Shown piece after piece: positions 17,975 through 29,069 of a stretch of DNA of 64,000 bases. Numbering within the stretch: the first letter of the stretch is position 1; each line of letters opens with the position of its first letter. This stretch comes from Prorocentrum cordatum (taxonomy: Eukaryota; Sar; Dinophyceae; Prorocentrales; Prorocentraceae), in contig CAUYUJ010019937.1 of NCBI GenBank assembly GCA_963575745.1, forward strand, positions 493,562-557,561, in the 5' to 3' direction. The notes under the pieces were generated by a model. It was not told the origin of the DNA and did no database searches. It saw only the letters and a list, made by a program, of their open reading frames with translations. The position numbers were made by a program, and so were the translations under genes.

Positions 17975-18430
17975 TTGGCGACTGTTTCGCAGATGGAGGG
18001 CGGGTCGTTTTCGAGACGTGGCTCTCGCTTCAGCGCTGCGCGCATTCGTTTAAACAATGTGCAAGAGTTTCACGGATTAAGGGCGACCCGTCATCAACAT
18101 GTGGCATTCGCCTTAGTTAGTGCCGCGCGTATTCGTTCTAAACCTTTGCAGGAGCTTCACGGATTGAGGATAACCCGTTTTCAAAATGCGGTTGTCGTTT
18201 TAGCGCCACGTTTATACAGTTTGCAAGAGCCTCACGGATTGAGGGTGGTTCCTTTTCAAAATGTGGATCTCGTTCTAGCGCCGCGCAGATTCTTCGATTA
18301 CAATTGCAAGGAGTTTCACGGTTTCCCAGGATCGACGTATCAGAAATGGCGTTTGGGAAAGATTCAGGATTTCACGGGTGCAACCGTAACGTTGGTTCGC
18401 GGTGTTGAAATCTCAAGATTGGCGTTTTGA
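17975..18430 (+). repeat. 75-87 bp minisatellite lying in one open frame
   Basis: Four diverged units start at about 18060, 18147, 18222 and 18305, each containing TGCAAGAGTTTCACGGATT or a variant. Spacings are 87, 75 and about 84 bp (the last includes a one-base gain that restores phase), so one frame carries QEFHGL, QELHGL, QEPHGL and KEFHGF in register across a 151-codon ORF. In-phase divergence could mean past or present coding, but no homolog is recognised and composition is not GC3-rich as in the clear exons. Confidence 0.5.
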
Positions 18431-18654
18431 CGCGATTCACGATCGTCAAGACGCAACAGTCAGGTTGATCCGTGGCGTTGGAATCCCGAGAACAATATTT
18501 TGGCATGCTTCAGGGTCTTCAAACGGTTGTCTTCCAACGAGGCAGTTCCCTGCCTCGTTGGAAGGAGGCTTGTTGAAGAGAACCGTGGGGGGCCTGGGAA
18601 GAGGGAGTTTGGAGGGAGGCTGCATTGCAACATCGTTGATGGCTCTTGGGTTTA

Positions 18655-18740
18655 CACTGGTCCTCCTCCTCCTCCGCCTCCTCCTCCTCCTCCTCCTCCT
18701 CCTCCTCCTCCTCCTCCTCCCCCTCCCCCTCCTCCTCCTG
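18655..18740. repeat. CTC microsatellite
   Basis: Uninterrupted CTCCTCCTC for about 75 bp. It yields the poly-Pro, poly-Leu, poly-Ser and poly-Gly frames seen on the two strands. Confidence 0.95.
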
Positions 18741-19023
18741 CCGCTGCGGGCCACCCGCGGTCTATCCGCGAAGCCCCCGCGGCGCCCGCGCGCGCCGGCC
18801 GCGCCGCGCGCGGGCACCGCGCACGCATGCTCGGACGCGTGCCGCGCACGCCACGGAAGGCACGACGCGCGAGCCGAACACGCGAACGAGCGAACGGACG
18901 CACAGCGTGCACGGGGGGGGGGGAGGGGGACGCCTCCAGGGCTCATGATCATCCAGGAAGGGGGAGGGGGGGTCACTCGGCCCCAGCGTGCCAGGGCGCC
19001 GACGGGCTCCCGGCGTCACAGGG

Positions 19024-19110
19024 GTCTCCTCCTCCTCCTCCTCCTCCTCCTCCCTCCTCCCTCCCCGTCTCCCTCCCCGTCCTCCTCCCCGTCCTCCTCG
19101 CCCCCCTCCT
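19024..19110. repeat. CTC/CCT polypyrimidine tract
   Basis: CTCCTC units grading into CCCTCC and CCCGTCCTC units. Confidence 0.85.
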
Positions 19111-19184
19111 CGCCGCGGGAGGGCGCGGAGGACGGCGAGGAGGAACACGGGGCGCGCAGGGGGGAGCCGCACAGCCGCCCCCCA

Positions 19185-19440
19185 CGGGCGGCGAGGGCGG
19201 GGGGCTCCCCAGGACGTCGCGATCCTCGCCTCCTGCGACGACGGGGCCGAGGCGCGGGGCCGGGGCGCGGGGCGGCGGCAGGCGCGGGGGGGGCGAGGGC
19301 GGGGGCGAGGGCGGAGGGCTCCCCAGGACGTCGCGCCCCCGCGCCTGCCTAGGCGCCTGCCTCGGCGCCGGGGCCGAGGCAGGCGCAGGGCGGCGAGGGC
19401 GGGGGGGTCCCCAGGACGTCGCGATCCTCGCCTCCTGCTG
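19185..19440. repeat. ~105-bp GC-rich minisatellite (CCCCAGGACGTCGCG unit)
   Basis: Three copies of GGCTCCCCAGGACGTCGCG, two followed by ATCCTCGCCTCCTGC, at about 19203, 19318 and 19408, with GAGGCGCGGG and CGGGGGCGAGG linkers. One frame reads PQDVAILASC, which looks exon-like, but because it repeats in different frames I treat it as a tandem repeat. Confidence 0.7.
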
Positions 19441-19592
19441 GGGGGCCACATGCGAACAATACCCCTACCCCCCCCACCTCTTGTGAGGGGGAGGGTGGGG
19501 TTCACTTCGCCCCAGAGCTCCCGAGCGGAATGAACCCCACCTTCCCCCTCAGAAATCGTGGGGGGCAGGGGTAGGGTTCGCATGTGGCCCCC
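19441..19592. mobile_element. F8 TIR element, copy 2 (152 bp)
   Basis: The best pair of ends in the family: GGGGGCCACATGCGAAC then ACCCCTACCCC at the left, and GGGGTAGGG then GTTCGCATGTGGCCCCC at the right. A second inverted pair lies inside (GAGGGTGGGGTTCA with TGAACCCCACCTTC). Non-coding. The TAGGG words look telomere-like, but they are part of the inverted ends and not a telomere array. Confidence 0.75.
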
Positions 19593-19694
19593 TACCCTGC
19601 GACGCCGGGGCCGAGGCAGGCGCGGGGGGGCGGGGTGGGGCAGGGCGCGAAGGGGGCGGAGCCAGGCCCCTCCGAGCAGTGAAGGAGTCACGAC

Positions 19695-19862
19695 GGGGGC
19701 GTTTTTCCCCAGGTTGGGCCTCTGGGGGGCCTGGCCGGGCTTCGGGACCGTCAAGACACGATGCGGGATGACAAACGGGTCCTGGGGAATGGGTCGGAAC
19801 CGCTGGGGGTCGACGTTATGACAAAGATCATGACGTCGGGGGTCTGTGGGTGCGGCATGCGC
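19695..19862 (+). mobile_element. F6 dispersed repeat, copy 2
   Basis: The order is GGGCCTCTGGGGGGCCTGGC, CGGGCTTCGGGACCGTCAAG, GGGATGACAAACGGGTCC, GGGTCGACGTTATGACAAAG and ATCATGACGTCGGGGGTCTG. This and the copy at 43390 are the most complete members. Confidence 0.7.
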
Positions 19863-19880
19863 GGAGGGGTGGGGCGGAGT

Positions 19881-20067
19881 CGGCTACGCTTAAGAGTGAC
19901 CTTTCGCTGGAGTGACCTTTGGTGCGGGCCCTGTGGGGACGTAAGATCGCCGACCGCGATGCGACAGCAGCGGCTTGCTCGCTCGTGTTTGGCCTCCCTG
20001 CGCCACCCCCCCGAAAAGCAGCGCGCCAATGGTCACTCTTTCCCAGGGTCACCCTTGCGTGTAGTCG
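19881..20067. mobile_element. F7 double-inverted-repeat element, copy 2
   Basis: Outer arms CGGCTACGCTTAAGAGTGACC and GGTCACCCTTGCGTGTAGTCG, inner arms GGAGTGACCTTTGGTGCGGG and GCGCGCCAATGGTCACTC. The interior shares GCGACAGCAGCGGCTTGC with the copy at 59816. About 187 bp, non-coding. Confidence 0.75.
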
Positions 20068-20871
20068 AGGGGTGGGGGGAGGTCGGACGGGAGCAGACCG
20101 AAGAGATGAATCCTTTTACAGTGCGTTCCAGAACGCTCTCAGCGCGTTCCGGAGCGCTTTTAGAAGACCGCGGCGCCCGACACATTCTCCAGAGCCGCCG
20201 GAGCTCAGAGATCATCGATTCATCCTCACCCGATTCTATCCTCGTCGTGGCTTCGTCTTACGTAGGGAGGGGGCGGCGGGAGGGCGAGGGGGCGGAGGAG
20301 GGCCGTTTGAGGCACCGACAGTCGGCCTTCGGGGGCTTCCTCGTCGCCACGCTGGGACGCGGCGCGGGAAGCGGGTGCGCCTGGACCCCTAGGGAGGTGT
20401 GCACGTGGTGTCCCAAACCGCCCTGTTCCGAGGGAGGGCCAAGGGTCATCGAGAATAAAAGAACTCCTAAGCTGAATAACACAGTGAAGACGTGGCCTCA
20501 GGGAGGGATAGTAAGTCTGGGCGGATAGGTTCGATACATCTGCAGAAAAGAGCCCTCATCCCTAATGATTTTGGCCCTCCTACCTGAGGTCCCCTCCCAA
20601 AGGGGTAGGGTCCTTTCTCGGTTAATCGTCCAGTCGCGCTGCTCCAAGGGGGGCGGATGAGCGAGCGACACAGGGAGAGCGCCAGTATTTGCCGAGCCCG
20701 GAGGCCCTGGCGCCGCAGTTCGTATTCTGGCCGGGCGGAGGCGCGGGGTCTCGGAGCCCCCATGGGGCCCTCACCGATCGAGGCGGCTCGAAGAGCGGTG
20801 CAGAGAGGTGGGGTCTAACCGCTAAGGGTCTGTAGTGTTAGTCTCCCCCCTGTGAATCGGATTGGTCCTAA
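20068..20871. other. Unassigned stretch with no supported gene
   Basis: Contains an imperfect repeat of GCGTTCC(A/G)GA(A/G)CGCT at about 20120-20160. Open frames are short and have no family features. Confidence 0.4.
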
Positions 20872-20912
20872 CACCTCCTCCTCCTCCTCCTCCTCCTCCT
20901 CCTTCTCCTCCA
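20872..20912. repeat. CTC microsatellite
   Basis: About 38 bp of CTCCTC, too short to affect annotation except for short Ser-rich frames. Sequence from 20913 to about 21867 has no supported gene; GCATCCTTG occurs several times near 21285-21400 as a minor repeat. Confidence 0.85.
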
Positions 20913-21867
20913 ATCGCAGTCGTAGTCGTAGCTGTCATCGTCGCTGTTCTGCGGCGGGTGCCGCGGAAAATGATTATATCAGTTGCCCCCGATGGGTGGG
21001 ACCCCGGTCCTTCAAGGAGGCCGGCGGAGAAATGCTGAGTTACCCCTTCTGGGGGGAGAGCTCCTGAAGACCGTTCGGGGTTAGGGCTCTGGTCGTGATT
21101 TTGTCGCGGCGTCTCCGTTTGTCCGCGCCGTCGGATCTCAGGGGCGGGGCGGGGCTTCCAGGGCCAGCTCGGGTGGGCCAGAGCCCTCTCAGGGGTCTCG
21201 GTCGAGGGCATCGTGCGGAGGGGGGGGGGCCGGCGCAGAGTCAACCCGCACTGTAAGGATGGGCAACCTTCCCAAGGTTACTCTTGCATCCTTGTCTCCT
21301 CGGTCCATCCTTAGCGACGTTCGCCGGCGAGCCTCGTTCGAAAAACGTTGACGTGGGCCTCCCTGGCCCTTGCATCCTTGCCGCGCATCCTTGTGGAAGG
21401 GGTGACTGTACAAGGGAAGTGTTCGTGGTCTGGCCTCCGTGTCCGAGTCGCCTCAGTTTCGCCAGTTGTGCATGTCGCTCCATGGTCTTGGACCGGTCCG
21501 AGATGGGGCTGCCGACGCCAGAAGATAGAGGTCAGAGCGTGTGTTCGAGCTCGAAGGCGAGGGAGGAGATGAGCAGGGAGGGGAGGGCCGTGGGGGGCAA
21601 CTGCCCTGGACCCCGTCCCGTCGTGGAACATTTCTACGACGTCAGGTTTGGAAGTTGTTGCTATGTGCTGCTTCTGGAGCCCTCGCCGCGCAGCGGAGTT
21701 GTAACAGCAGTGACTCAGGACTGAGAGCCTGCTCCAGTGGAGGGGTCGAGTCCTCCAGGGATCGACGTTGAGAACCAAACCAACATGATGTCGGGGGTCT
21801 GCGGAGGTGTTGGGGGCAAGTGGGGGGTAAGGAAGAGGAGGAGCGGGAGAGGGAGGAGACAGTGGGG

Positions 21868-23190
21868 CTAGGCGTTGCGGTCGCTTGCGTTGTCAACGCG
21901 CCGCTCGTGGAGCTCAGGGGGTGGCTCGGCGGGGAGAGAGACCGCGTCTGGCCTGGCCCTGTGGCGCGGCTCGTCGTCGTCGTTGTTCGCCCCTCCCTGG
22001 CCTTCTCGAACCTCCTTGGCTGCCCTGCACATGGCCCCCGCGCTCCTCCTTTCCCTCGCTGTCCCCTTACGCAGGAGCCAGGGCATACGTGCCACCTGTT
22101 TTTCTGTGCCAGCTTTTGTCCGTGGCCCCACCTTGAATCCAAATTCTTGACGCTTCGCTTCGTTTCCCTGCCCGGAGGACGGGCGCAGCAGCTGACAGAA
22201 GACTCGCGGGGGTCTTTCACTGCGGCGACGGGCAAGGCGACATACGCTCCCGCACTTGGTGATTTTCCTTTTGCAATCGGCAAACCAGTGGCCGTTAGCC
22301 ACTCCCTGGTAGCGCTTTCTGCCCAGCTCCCGCTGTCCCCCGCCCTTGGGATACTGGCAGCGGCGGCCAGCTGACAATACTGGCACGTGGACTGCCGCTG
22401 GGGCCGTGGTTCACCTGTCCTATTTGGCCCCTGGCCCTGCTCTAGCTGGTTTCACCACAATCGGCGCGCTCCACTCCCCGCGCTCCGTGGTGCCCACCGT
22501 GCTGAGGCGGCTCTCCCCCCGCGGTTGGACTACCCTGCCCCGCCCCTCCCTGGTCCCCCCCCGCTCCGGCGGCTGGGCGTCGCAGCGACTCCGTCAGCCC
22601 CGGCCCACTTTCCCCGCTCCAACGGCTCTTTTCCCATCCTGGGGCGCCTGGGGCTCCCGAGTGCACGTGGTTCAGCCTGTGCGCTTCTGGCTGTCGGCCG
22701 ACCGTGTTGATTTGTTCCACGGTCCCTGGCGGCGACGCCCACGGCATCCTCTTGCTCCCTCGTTCTGGAGTTGAGGCGTGGATCTCCCTGGTCCAGGCAG
22801 CCCTCAGTCGACGGTTCCAGCTCGAGAGTGCGCGTGGCCTACCTGATCTGGTGGTTCAGGGGCTTACGGTGTCGAGTACATCCATCGTTCCCCTGGCTAC
22901 TTTGCCCGCCCCTGGGGCCTTCCGTGGACGGACTTTCGCAAGATCAGTACTTCCCTCCGGGGACCTGGTGTGCGACTTTGGTGGCGCCACCCAATGCACC
23001 AGTTTAGACCATTTTGGGCACCCACGGCAGTCGTCGCAGTGTACTGACTAGCTCCTCCTTGGTGGTCACATCCTGGTACGACGCTCGCGCCATTTCGGCT
23101 GCGCTCCAACTTTGGTTGGCTAATTTACATGTGCCCGCCCTGGACCAGTTCCCTGGCAGCTGCAGCCTGCACCCCCCCTCTCGCCGGCCC
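21868..23190 (-). pseudogene. Possible decayed retrotransposon gag region with zinc-knuckle relic
   Basis: On the minus strand near 22270-22310 a frame reads RYQGVANGHWFADCKRK. The spacing H-X4-C and the flanking residues match the second half of a C-X2-C-X4-H-X4-C zinc knuckle (nucleic-acid binding, typical of gag). The first two cysteine positions now read Arg and Gly. Upstream on the same strand (about 23040-23120) a different frame reads AAEMARASYQDVTTKEELVSTL, which looks coding and then hits a stop. No protease, RT or LTR could be identified. I read this as a frameshifted relic; a chance match is possible. Confidence 0.3.
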
Positions 23191-23279
23191 GCCCGCCGAG
23201 GCGCTGCCTGAGGTCGTTGGCCCGTCGGCGTTGGGTAACTCGGCTCTTGCGCGGCCCGCTCGGACCTGACTCGCCGCTG

Positions 23280-26240
23280 GCGCTCTTGCCTGCGGTTGCG
23301 ACAAAAAGTACCCCCACCAGTATTTTGACTTGCCGCCGAGCGAAGTGTCGCTACGGTCGCGGTCCAAAAAGTATCCCCGCCAGTCGTGTGCAATATCCTG
23401 GACGCCGCCCGACTTTGCCTCGCCGCGGTCGCGACCAAAAACGTATCCTTACCAACCCACCCAGAAACAATGCCCAGGCGAGTTGAGGTGATCAGGAAAG
23501 TGCGGGAGCAAAGAGGGGGACGGCCGAACCGCGCGAAGGAGGGAGGATGAGAAGGAAGAGGCTGGATGGATGGATGAGGGAGTGGGGAGAAGGAGGGTAG
23601 ATAGGATGATGATGATGAGGAATATGAGTAAGGGACGAAGTAGGAAGAGGAAGGAGGATCAGGAGGAGGAGAAAGAAGGAGGAGGAGGGCACGCAAAACG
23701 GCAAGAGGGCTCGTGGATGCCTCCCGGAGCCTCATGGGATATTTCATGAGCGTTTCTTGGGGCGTCTTGGGGGTCTCTTGGCGGTCCTGGGGGGCTCTTG
23801 GGCGTCTTGGGTGCTTGGGGGGGGGGGGGCGGCTGTTGGCCCCGCTTGGGGTCCTCTCAGGGCCTCCTGGGGCCTTCTTGGGGGCCTTTGGGGGCCATCT
23901 TGGGGCCTCTTTGGGCCATTTCGGAGGACGTCGATGAACAAAAAGGGAGTTCCTTTATCACGGCCCCCCCCCACCGGGAGCCCCAACAATCACTTTTTGG
24001 GCCCCTCGTGCGGCGATCTTGGGGCGCTCTTGGGCGCTCTTGAGGCCGTGTTGGGGCTCTCTTGGCCTTTGTTTGGGGCCTTCATGAGCCCTCTTGGAAG
24101 TGTACTGGGGTCTCGGAAAGCCATCGGAAGCGAAAGGCGAGAAAGCAACACACACACTGATGCCCCCTAGGTTTCGGAAGGATTTTGGCTTCTTCGGGGC
24201 CTCCTTGGGGAACTCTTTGGCAACTTGGAGCCGTCTCGGGGCAGTTTCGGGGACCTCCTGGAGCATCTTGGGAACCATCTAGAGCGATCTTGCGGTATCG
24301 TGGGCCATCTTGGAGGTCAACTTGGGGTCCGAGGCTCTTTTGGAGCCATTTTGGGATACGTTGGACGCCCCAGCGCGTCGTGAAACAACCCGTCCAGGGG
24401 TATGGGGGTAGGGGGAGGGGTCAAGATCCCCTCCCCGCCCGCAAGCCGTCTCGCTCACTCCCACCCGCCCGGCCAACACATACGTAGCACCCGAGCTTGG
24501 TCCGAACCGCAGCATATTCAGCAGTCGTCTTTGGATGGGCAGTCACTGGGGGCGAATCCGCCGCCGCCGCCGCCTCAACCGCCGCACGCCGCCGCCGCCG
24601 CCGCGCCGCCGCCGCCGCCGCTGTCCGCCGCCGCCGCCGCCGCCGCGCAACCCGCCGCCGCCGTCTGCCGCCGCCTCGCCGCCCGCCGCCGCACCCGCCG
24701 TCGCCCATGCTGCCGAATCGCCGCTGCCGCTGCCGCTGCCGCAACCGCTGCCGCCGCCGCCCCCGCCGCCGCCGCCTCCCCCGCCGCCGCCGCCGCCGCA
24801 ACCGCTGCAACCGCTGCCCCCGCCGCAGCCGCCGCAGCCGCCGCAACCGCCGCCAAGTGCAGTTATTCTGTAAGGTTTTTTTGACAGGATGGTGGGGGGA
24901 GGTCGCCTCGGGTTCGCGGCGCATGCTCCGAATTTGCAGGCAGAGTGTGTGTTGTATGGTATTTTACAAGGGATGGTGTGGGGGTGACCGCATTGTCCCG
25001 GGTTGGTTTCCAGTCGCGTGGGGAAAAGGGGTGTATACTAATAGGGAACAGTGATCAAGAATTCTGAAGGAGGAAGGGCAAAAGCGAGATGTATCGAGCG
25101 TCTGCCCGCGGCCATTTTGACCCAGTGGCTGGCCACCTATCTGACCGGGCTGCACCGCGGCCCGCGACCTTACATCGAGACAGAGAAGGTCTCACCCTTT
25201 ACGCTTGTGTTGTATATTCGCCGTTGACGTGGCTCCTTCCTGCTGCTGGCCCATCGCTAGAACGATACAACAGGTTTGGACGCTGGCTTCGCCTTAGCGG
25301 AAGCATTTGGTGGGCCTCCGGACCAGCTTTGCACTCCAGACACCTTCCATATAGCAAGCCGTCGAACTCATTCCCACCCGCCGTCCCAACACACAAGTAA
25401 CGCTCGAACCTCAGCATGCTCCGAGGTCGTCTGTTGTTGGGCAGTAACTGGGAACCAAAACCGAGCCCATGTGCGCGACGTTGGGGCGAGGTGCGCCACG
25501 CGTGCCAGGCGCGCCATGCGGGCCAAACACCCCTGGGGCCCGAGCGTGCCAGGCACGCCTAGGGCGCCAGATGCTCCCTCCAGCCGCGCCAAGCGCGCCA
25601 CGTCCAGGGCGCGTGCAGAGTGTGTCTGGTGCGCCTGCGCGCGTAACACCGCACATCGGGAAACATGTCGGCCCCCACCATCCATGTCGAAAACCAACGG
25701 CTATCATTGTATCTGGTGGGCCTGCGCACAGCAGGCCATACGCCACCAACCCCGCCGTCCCTGACAAAAACCACTTGACAATGATCGCGGGGTGGCTGCG
25801 CACTATCCACATTTAGCCGTGAAGTGCATTATGTATTGTGTGTTTGGTCAAGGATGGTGGCCCTGCGCGCAGCAGATCATAAATATGCTGACCCCCGCGC
25901 CGTCCCTGTCGAAAAACGATACAAACTGCCCGCGGGCCTGAGGAACATGACTCCAGACGTTGCCCCAAAGTGTACCGTGCCTTGTTCGTTGAATGGGGTG
26001 GTGGAGGGGGGCCCGCATCGGGTTGGTTGCGCATGCTCCGGATTTGGAGACATCGTGCGTTTTGCATATTTTTTGACAGGGATGGTGGGGGTGTGGGGCC
26101 CTCATGGTGTGCGCATGGTTCTGGGTTGGCTGCCGGCCGGGTGGGGGAGGGGGGGTTTACTACTAGGGAGCAGTGAGAGACCCCTCCCCGAAGGGGAAGA
26201 AAGGGAACTGGAAGAGGAAGCCCCCTAGACCACCTACGCC
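23280..26240. repeat. Macro-unit 1 of a ~2.6-kb tandem duplication
   Basis: Ordered modules: epsilon (GCGACAAAAAGTACCCCCACCAG repeats, 23280-23480), alpha (TCTTGGGGCC decamers with a hinge, 23755-24370), beta (AAGCCGTCTCGCTCACTCCCACC, 24425-24540), a CCG tract, delta (TTTTTTGACAGGATGGTGGGG, 24873-25060), beta again (25345-25450), gamma (ATGTGCGCGACGTTGGGGCG, 25465-25860) and delta again (25985-26180). The same epsilon-alpha-beta-gamma-delta order repeats at 26430-28860. The extra beta-delta pair and CCG tract are specific to this unit. Confidence 0.7.
24545..24870. repeat. CCG microsatellite
   Basis: About 320 bp of GCCGCCGCC with CCGCAACCG and GCTGCCGCT interruptions. Poly-Ala, poly-Pro and poly-Arg frames occupy all phases. 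It splits the beta module from the next delta module and is absent from macro-unit 2, so it expanded after the duplication or was lost from the other copy. Confidence 0.95.
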
Positions 26241-26754
26241 CAGACGGTTTGTGGGATTCTTGACGCTTCGCGTATCCCCACCCGCCTGTGTGGACGCTTC
26301 CCGCCCCTGGCCTTGGCATCCACATTCAGTGCAGCTTGCAGCTTCTGAGGCGACGCTTAGGCAGCTTAGTTGTTTCAGGTTGCGCGGTTCTAGCTTGCTC
26401 CTGTTGTAATTCGTAGGCCCGCGCCCCGGACTTACGACTCGCCGCTTGCGCTCTCGCCTGCGGCTGCGACCAAAAAAGTATCCCCACCAGCCTGGACGGC
26501 GCGCGGCCCTTCCGCTTGCGCCCGCGAACAAAAAGTATCCCCACCAGCCCGCGTAGCACGCTCGGCGTTCGACTTGTTTCGCGCGCCCCCTTACCAAAAA
26601 GTACCCCCACCAGCCCTTCCAAAACCGATGCCTAGGAGAGTTGAGACGACCAGGGGAGTATAGGGTATAGGAGCAAAGAGGGGGACAACCGTCATTGCTC
26701 GAGGGAGGAAGAGGACGGATGAGGGAGAAGGGAGAAGGATGATCAATCTTCCTG

Positions 26755-26855
26755 ATAAGGAGGAGCAGGAGGAGGGGGGGAGGAGGAGGAGGAGGAGGGG
26801 GAGGAGGAGGAGGAGGAGGAGGAGGAGGAGGGGGAGGAGGAGGAGGGCGAGTAGA
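26755..26855. repeat. GGA microsatellite
   Basis: GGAGGAGGAGG units between the epsilon and alpha modules of macro-unit 2. Confidence 0.9.
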
Positions 26856-27124
26856 ATGATGAGACGGTTTTTGGATGCCATTTGTCGTCTCCAAGGATCT
26901 CTTGAGCTTTCGCATGTTCCTTGGATCGTCTTGGGAACGTTGTGGCGGTTCCGACAAACTCTTGGGGCGTCTTGGATGCATTTTGGAAGTTGATTGGGGC
27001 ATTTCGGGGGGGGTTCTTGTAAGCGTCTGTTGGCCTTATTTGGGGTGTGTTGGGGGCTCGTTGGGGTCTCTTGGGCGCCTCGTTCGACTCCCTCCTCCCA
27101 CTTCATTCCTTGACCTGGACGGCC

Positions 27125-27250
27125 AACGTGCAACCCGGCAAGGTCGCGTACCACAGGTCGCGTACCATCACCGACAGGTCGCGTACAGCAGGTCGCGTAC
27201 CATGAGACAGAAGGTCGCATACCGTTGGTCGCGTGCCACAGGTCGAGACT
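27125..27250. repeat. GGTCGCGTACCA short tandem repeat
   Basis: Six or more units of AGGTCGCGTACCA(C/T) with spacers of 8-15 bp, inside the alpha region of macro-unit 2 and absent from unit 1. Confidence 0.8.
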
Positions 27251-29069
27251 TGCCAGACGTCTGGGGAGCGTCGTGAGGGCATCTTGGCGGGCCCAGAGCC
27301 GTCTTTGAGCGTCTTGGCTACCTCGGGGATCCTCTTGAGGTTTCTTGGGGATCCCGTGGGAACCTCTTGGAGGCCTCTTGGGCGCCTCTTGGGGCCGTCT
27401 GGGCGCCTCTTGGGGCCATCTTGGGGCGCTCTTGGGAGCTTGAGGGGCGCTCTCGGGGCCGTCTTGGAGAACATCGATCAAAACAGAGGGGGGCTCGAAT
27501 TGGGGTCCCCCTTCGGCAGACCCAAACATCGCCTCTTGGGGCGCTCTTGGGGCGCTTTTGGAGAGCTCTTTGGGGCCGTCTTGGGGCTTTCTTGAGCCTC
27601 TCTTGGGACCCTCTTCTTGACCATCTTGGAGCCACCCTGAGGCATCGGATGGCCATCGGACGCGAAAATACGAAACAAACAAAACACATTGATGGTCTGC
27701 AGGTTTTGGAAGGAGTTTGGCCTCTTCGGGGCCTCCTTGAGGAGCACTGTGGCCATTTGGAGTCGTCTTGGAGAGTTCTTGGGGCCTCTTGGAGCATCTT
27801 GGGAGCCATCTTGAGGCATCGTGGGCTATCTTGAGCCATCTTGGAGGTCATCTTGGGCTCTCCGAGGCCCTCTTGGAGCCGTCTTGGGCCATCTCGGACG
27901 CTCCAACTACCCGCGGAACTTCCGTCCAGGTCCAGGGGAGGGGCTAGGGGGAGGGGTCAAGACACTCTCCAGGTAGCAAGCCGTCTAGCTCACTCCCACC
28001 CTCCCTCCCAACACATAAGTAGCACTCGAGCCTCAGCATTATCCGCGGTCGTCTTTTGATGGACAGCTACTGGGAACCAAAACCGAGCACATGTGCGCGA
28101 CGTTGGGGCGAGGTGCGCCACGCGTGCCAGGCGCGCAACGCTGGGGCCCGAGCGTGCCATGCAAACCTAGTGCGCCAGATGCTCCCTCCAGCCGCGCCAG
28201 GTGCGCCACGTCCAGGGCACGTGCAGAGTGTGTCAGGTGCGTCTGCGCGCGTGACACCGCACATCGGGAAACATATCGGCCCCCACCATCCCTGTCGAAA
28301 ACCAATGCCCATCATTGTGTCTGGTGGGCCTGCGCACAGCAGGCCATACGTCACCACCCCCGCCGTCCCTGACAAAAACCACTTGACAATGATCGCGGGG
28401 TGGCCGCGCACTATCCACATTTAGCCGTGAGGTGCATTCTGTATCGTGTTGTTGGTCAAGGATGGTGGCCCTGCGCGCAGCAGTCAATATGCTGACCCCC
28501 GCGCCGTCCTTATCGAAAAACCATCGAAAGTGCCCGCGGGCCTTACGAACATGACTCCAGACTTTGCCCCAGTGTACTGTGTATTGTTTTTTTGAATAGG
28601 ATGGTGGGGGGGAGCCCGCATCGGGTTGGTTGCGCAGTCTCCGAATTTTCAGGCAGAGCGCGTGTTCGTATTGTTTTTTGACAGTGATTGTATGGGGGGG
28701 CCCTCATGGTGTGCGCATGGTTCCGGGTTGGCTGCTGGCTGGGTGGGGGAGGGGGTGTTTCTTAATAGGGAGCAGTGATAAGCCCTTCCCCGAAAGGGAA
28801 GAAGGGGGTTGGAAGAGAAGCCGCCCTAGACCACCTACGCCCAGAGGCCTGGTGGGATTACGGCCGCTCTCGGGTCCAGGGCGGCGCTGGAAAAGCCAGC
28901 TGAACGCAGCCGATGTTGTGGCCACCCACCAATTACAACCCCCCCCTCTAACGTGGACTACCCACCTAACGTGACCCCGACCTCGGTGACACCGAGCCCG
29001 GCCCGCGCGGAATGGGCGTCACATTTGCATTCTGGCGACACCCCTGTCTCGGAATGATGCTTTGGCTTG

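Larger units (their letters stand above)
26430..28860. repeat. Macro-unit 2 of the ~2.6-kb tandem duplication
   Basis: Epsilon 26440-26640, alpha 26870-27900 (with its own GGA tract before it), beta 27960-28080, gamma 28080-28470, delta 28575-28790. Gamma is close to identical to the first unit over several hundred bases, including GGCCTGCGCACAGCAGGCCAT and ACTATCCACATTTAGCCGTGA. Minus-strand frames with repeated WW-G motifs follow the delta/gamma units and are not gene evidence. Confidence 0.7.

Noticed and set aside
19185-19440. Exon reading PQDVAILASC
   Set aside because: The block occurs three times in ~215 bp in different frames, so it is a minisatellite unit.
28000-28500. CRISPR-like regular repeats in the 25.4 and 28.1 kb segments
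   Set aside because: Spacing and units are those of a segmental duplication; no 23-50 bp repeat with unique equal-length spacers is present, and the window is eukaryotic.
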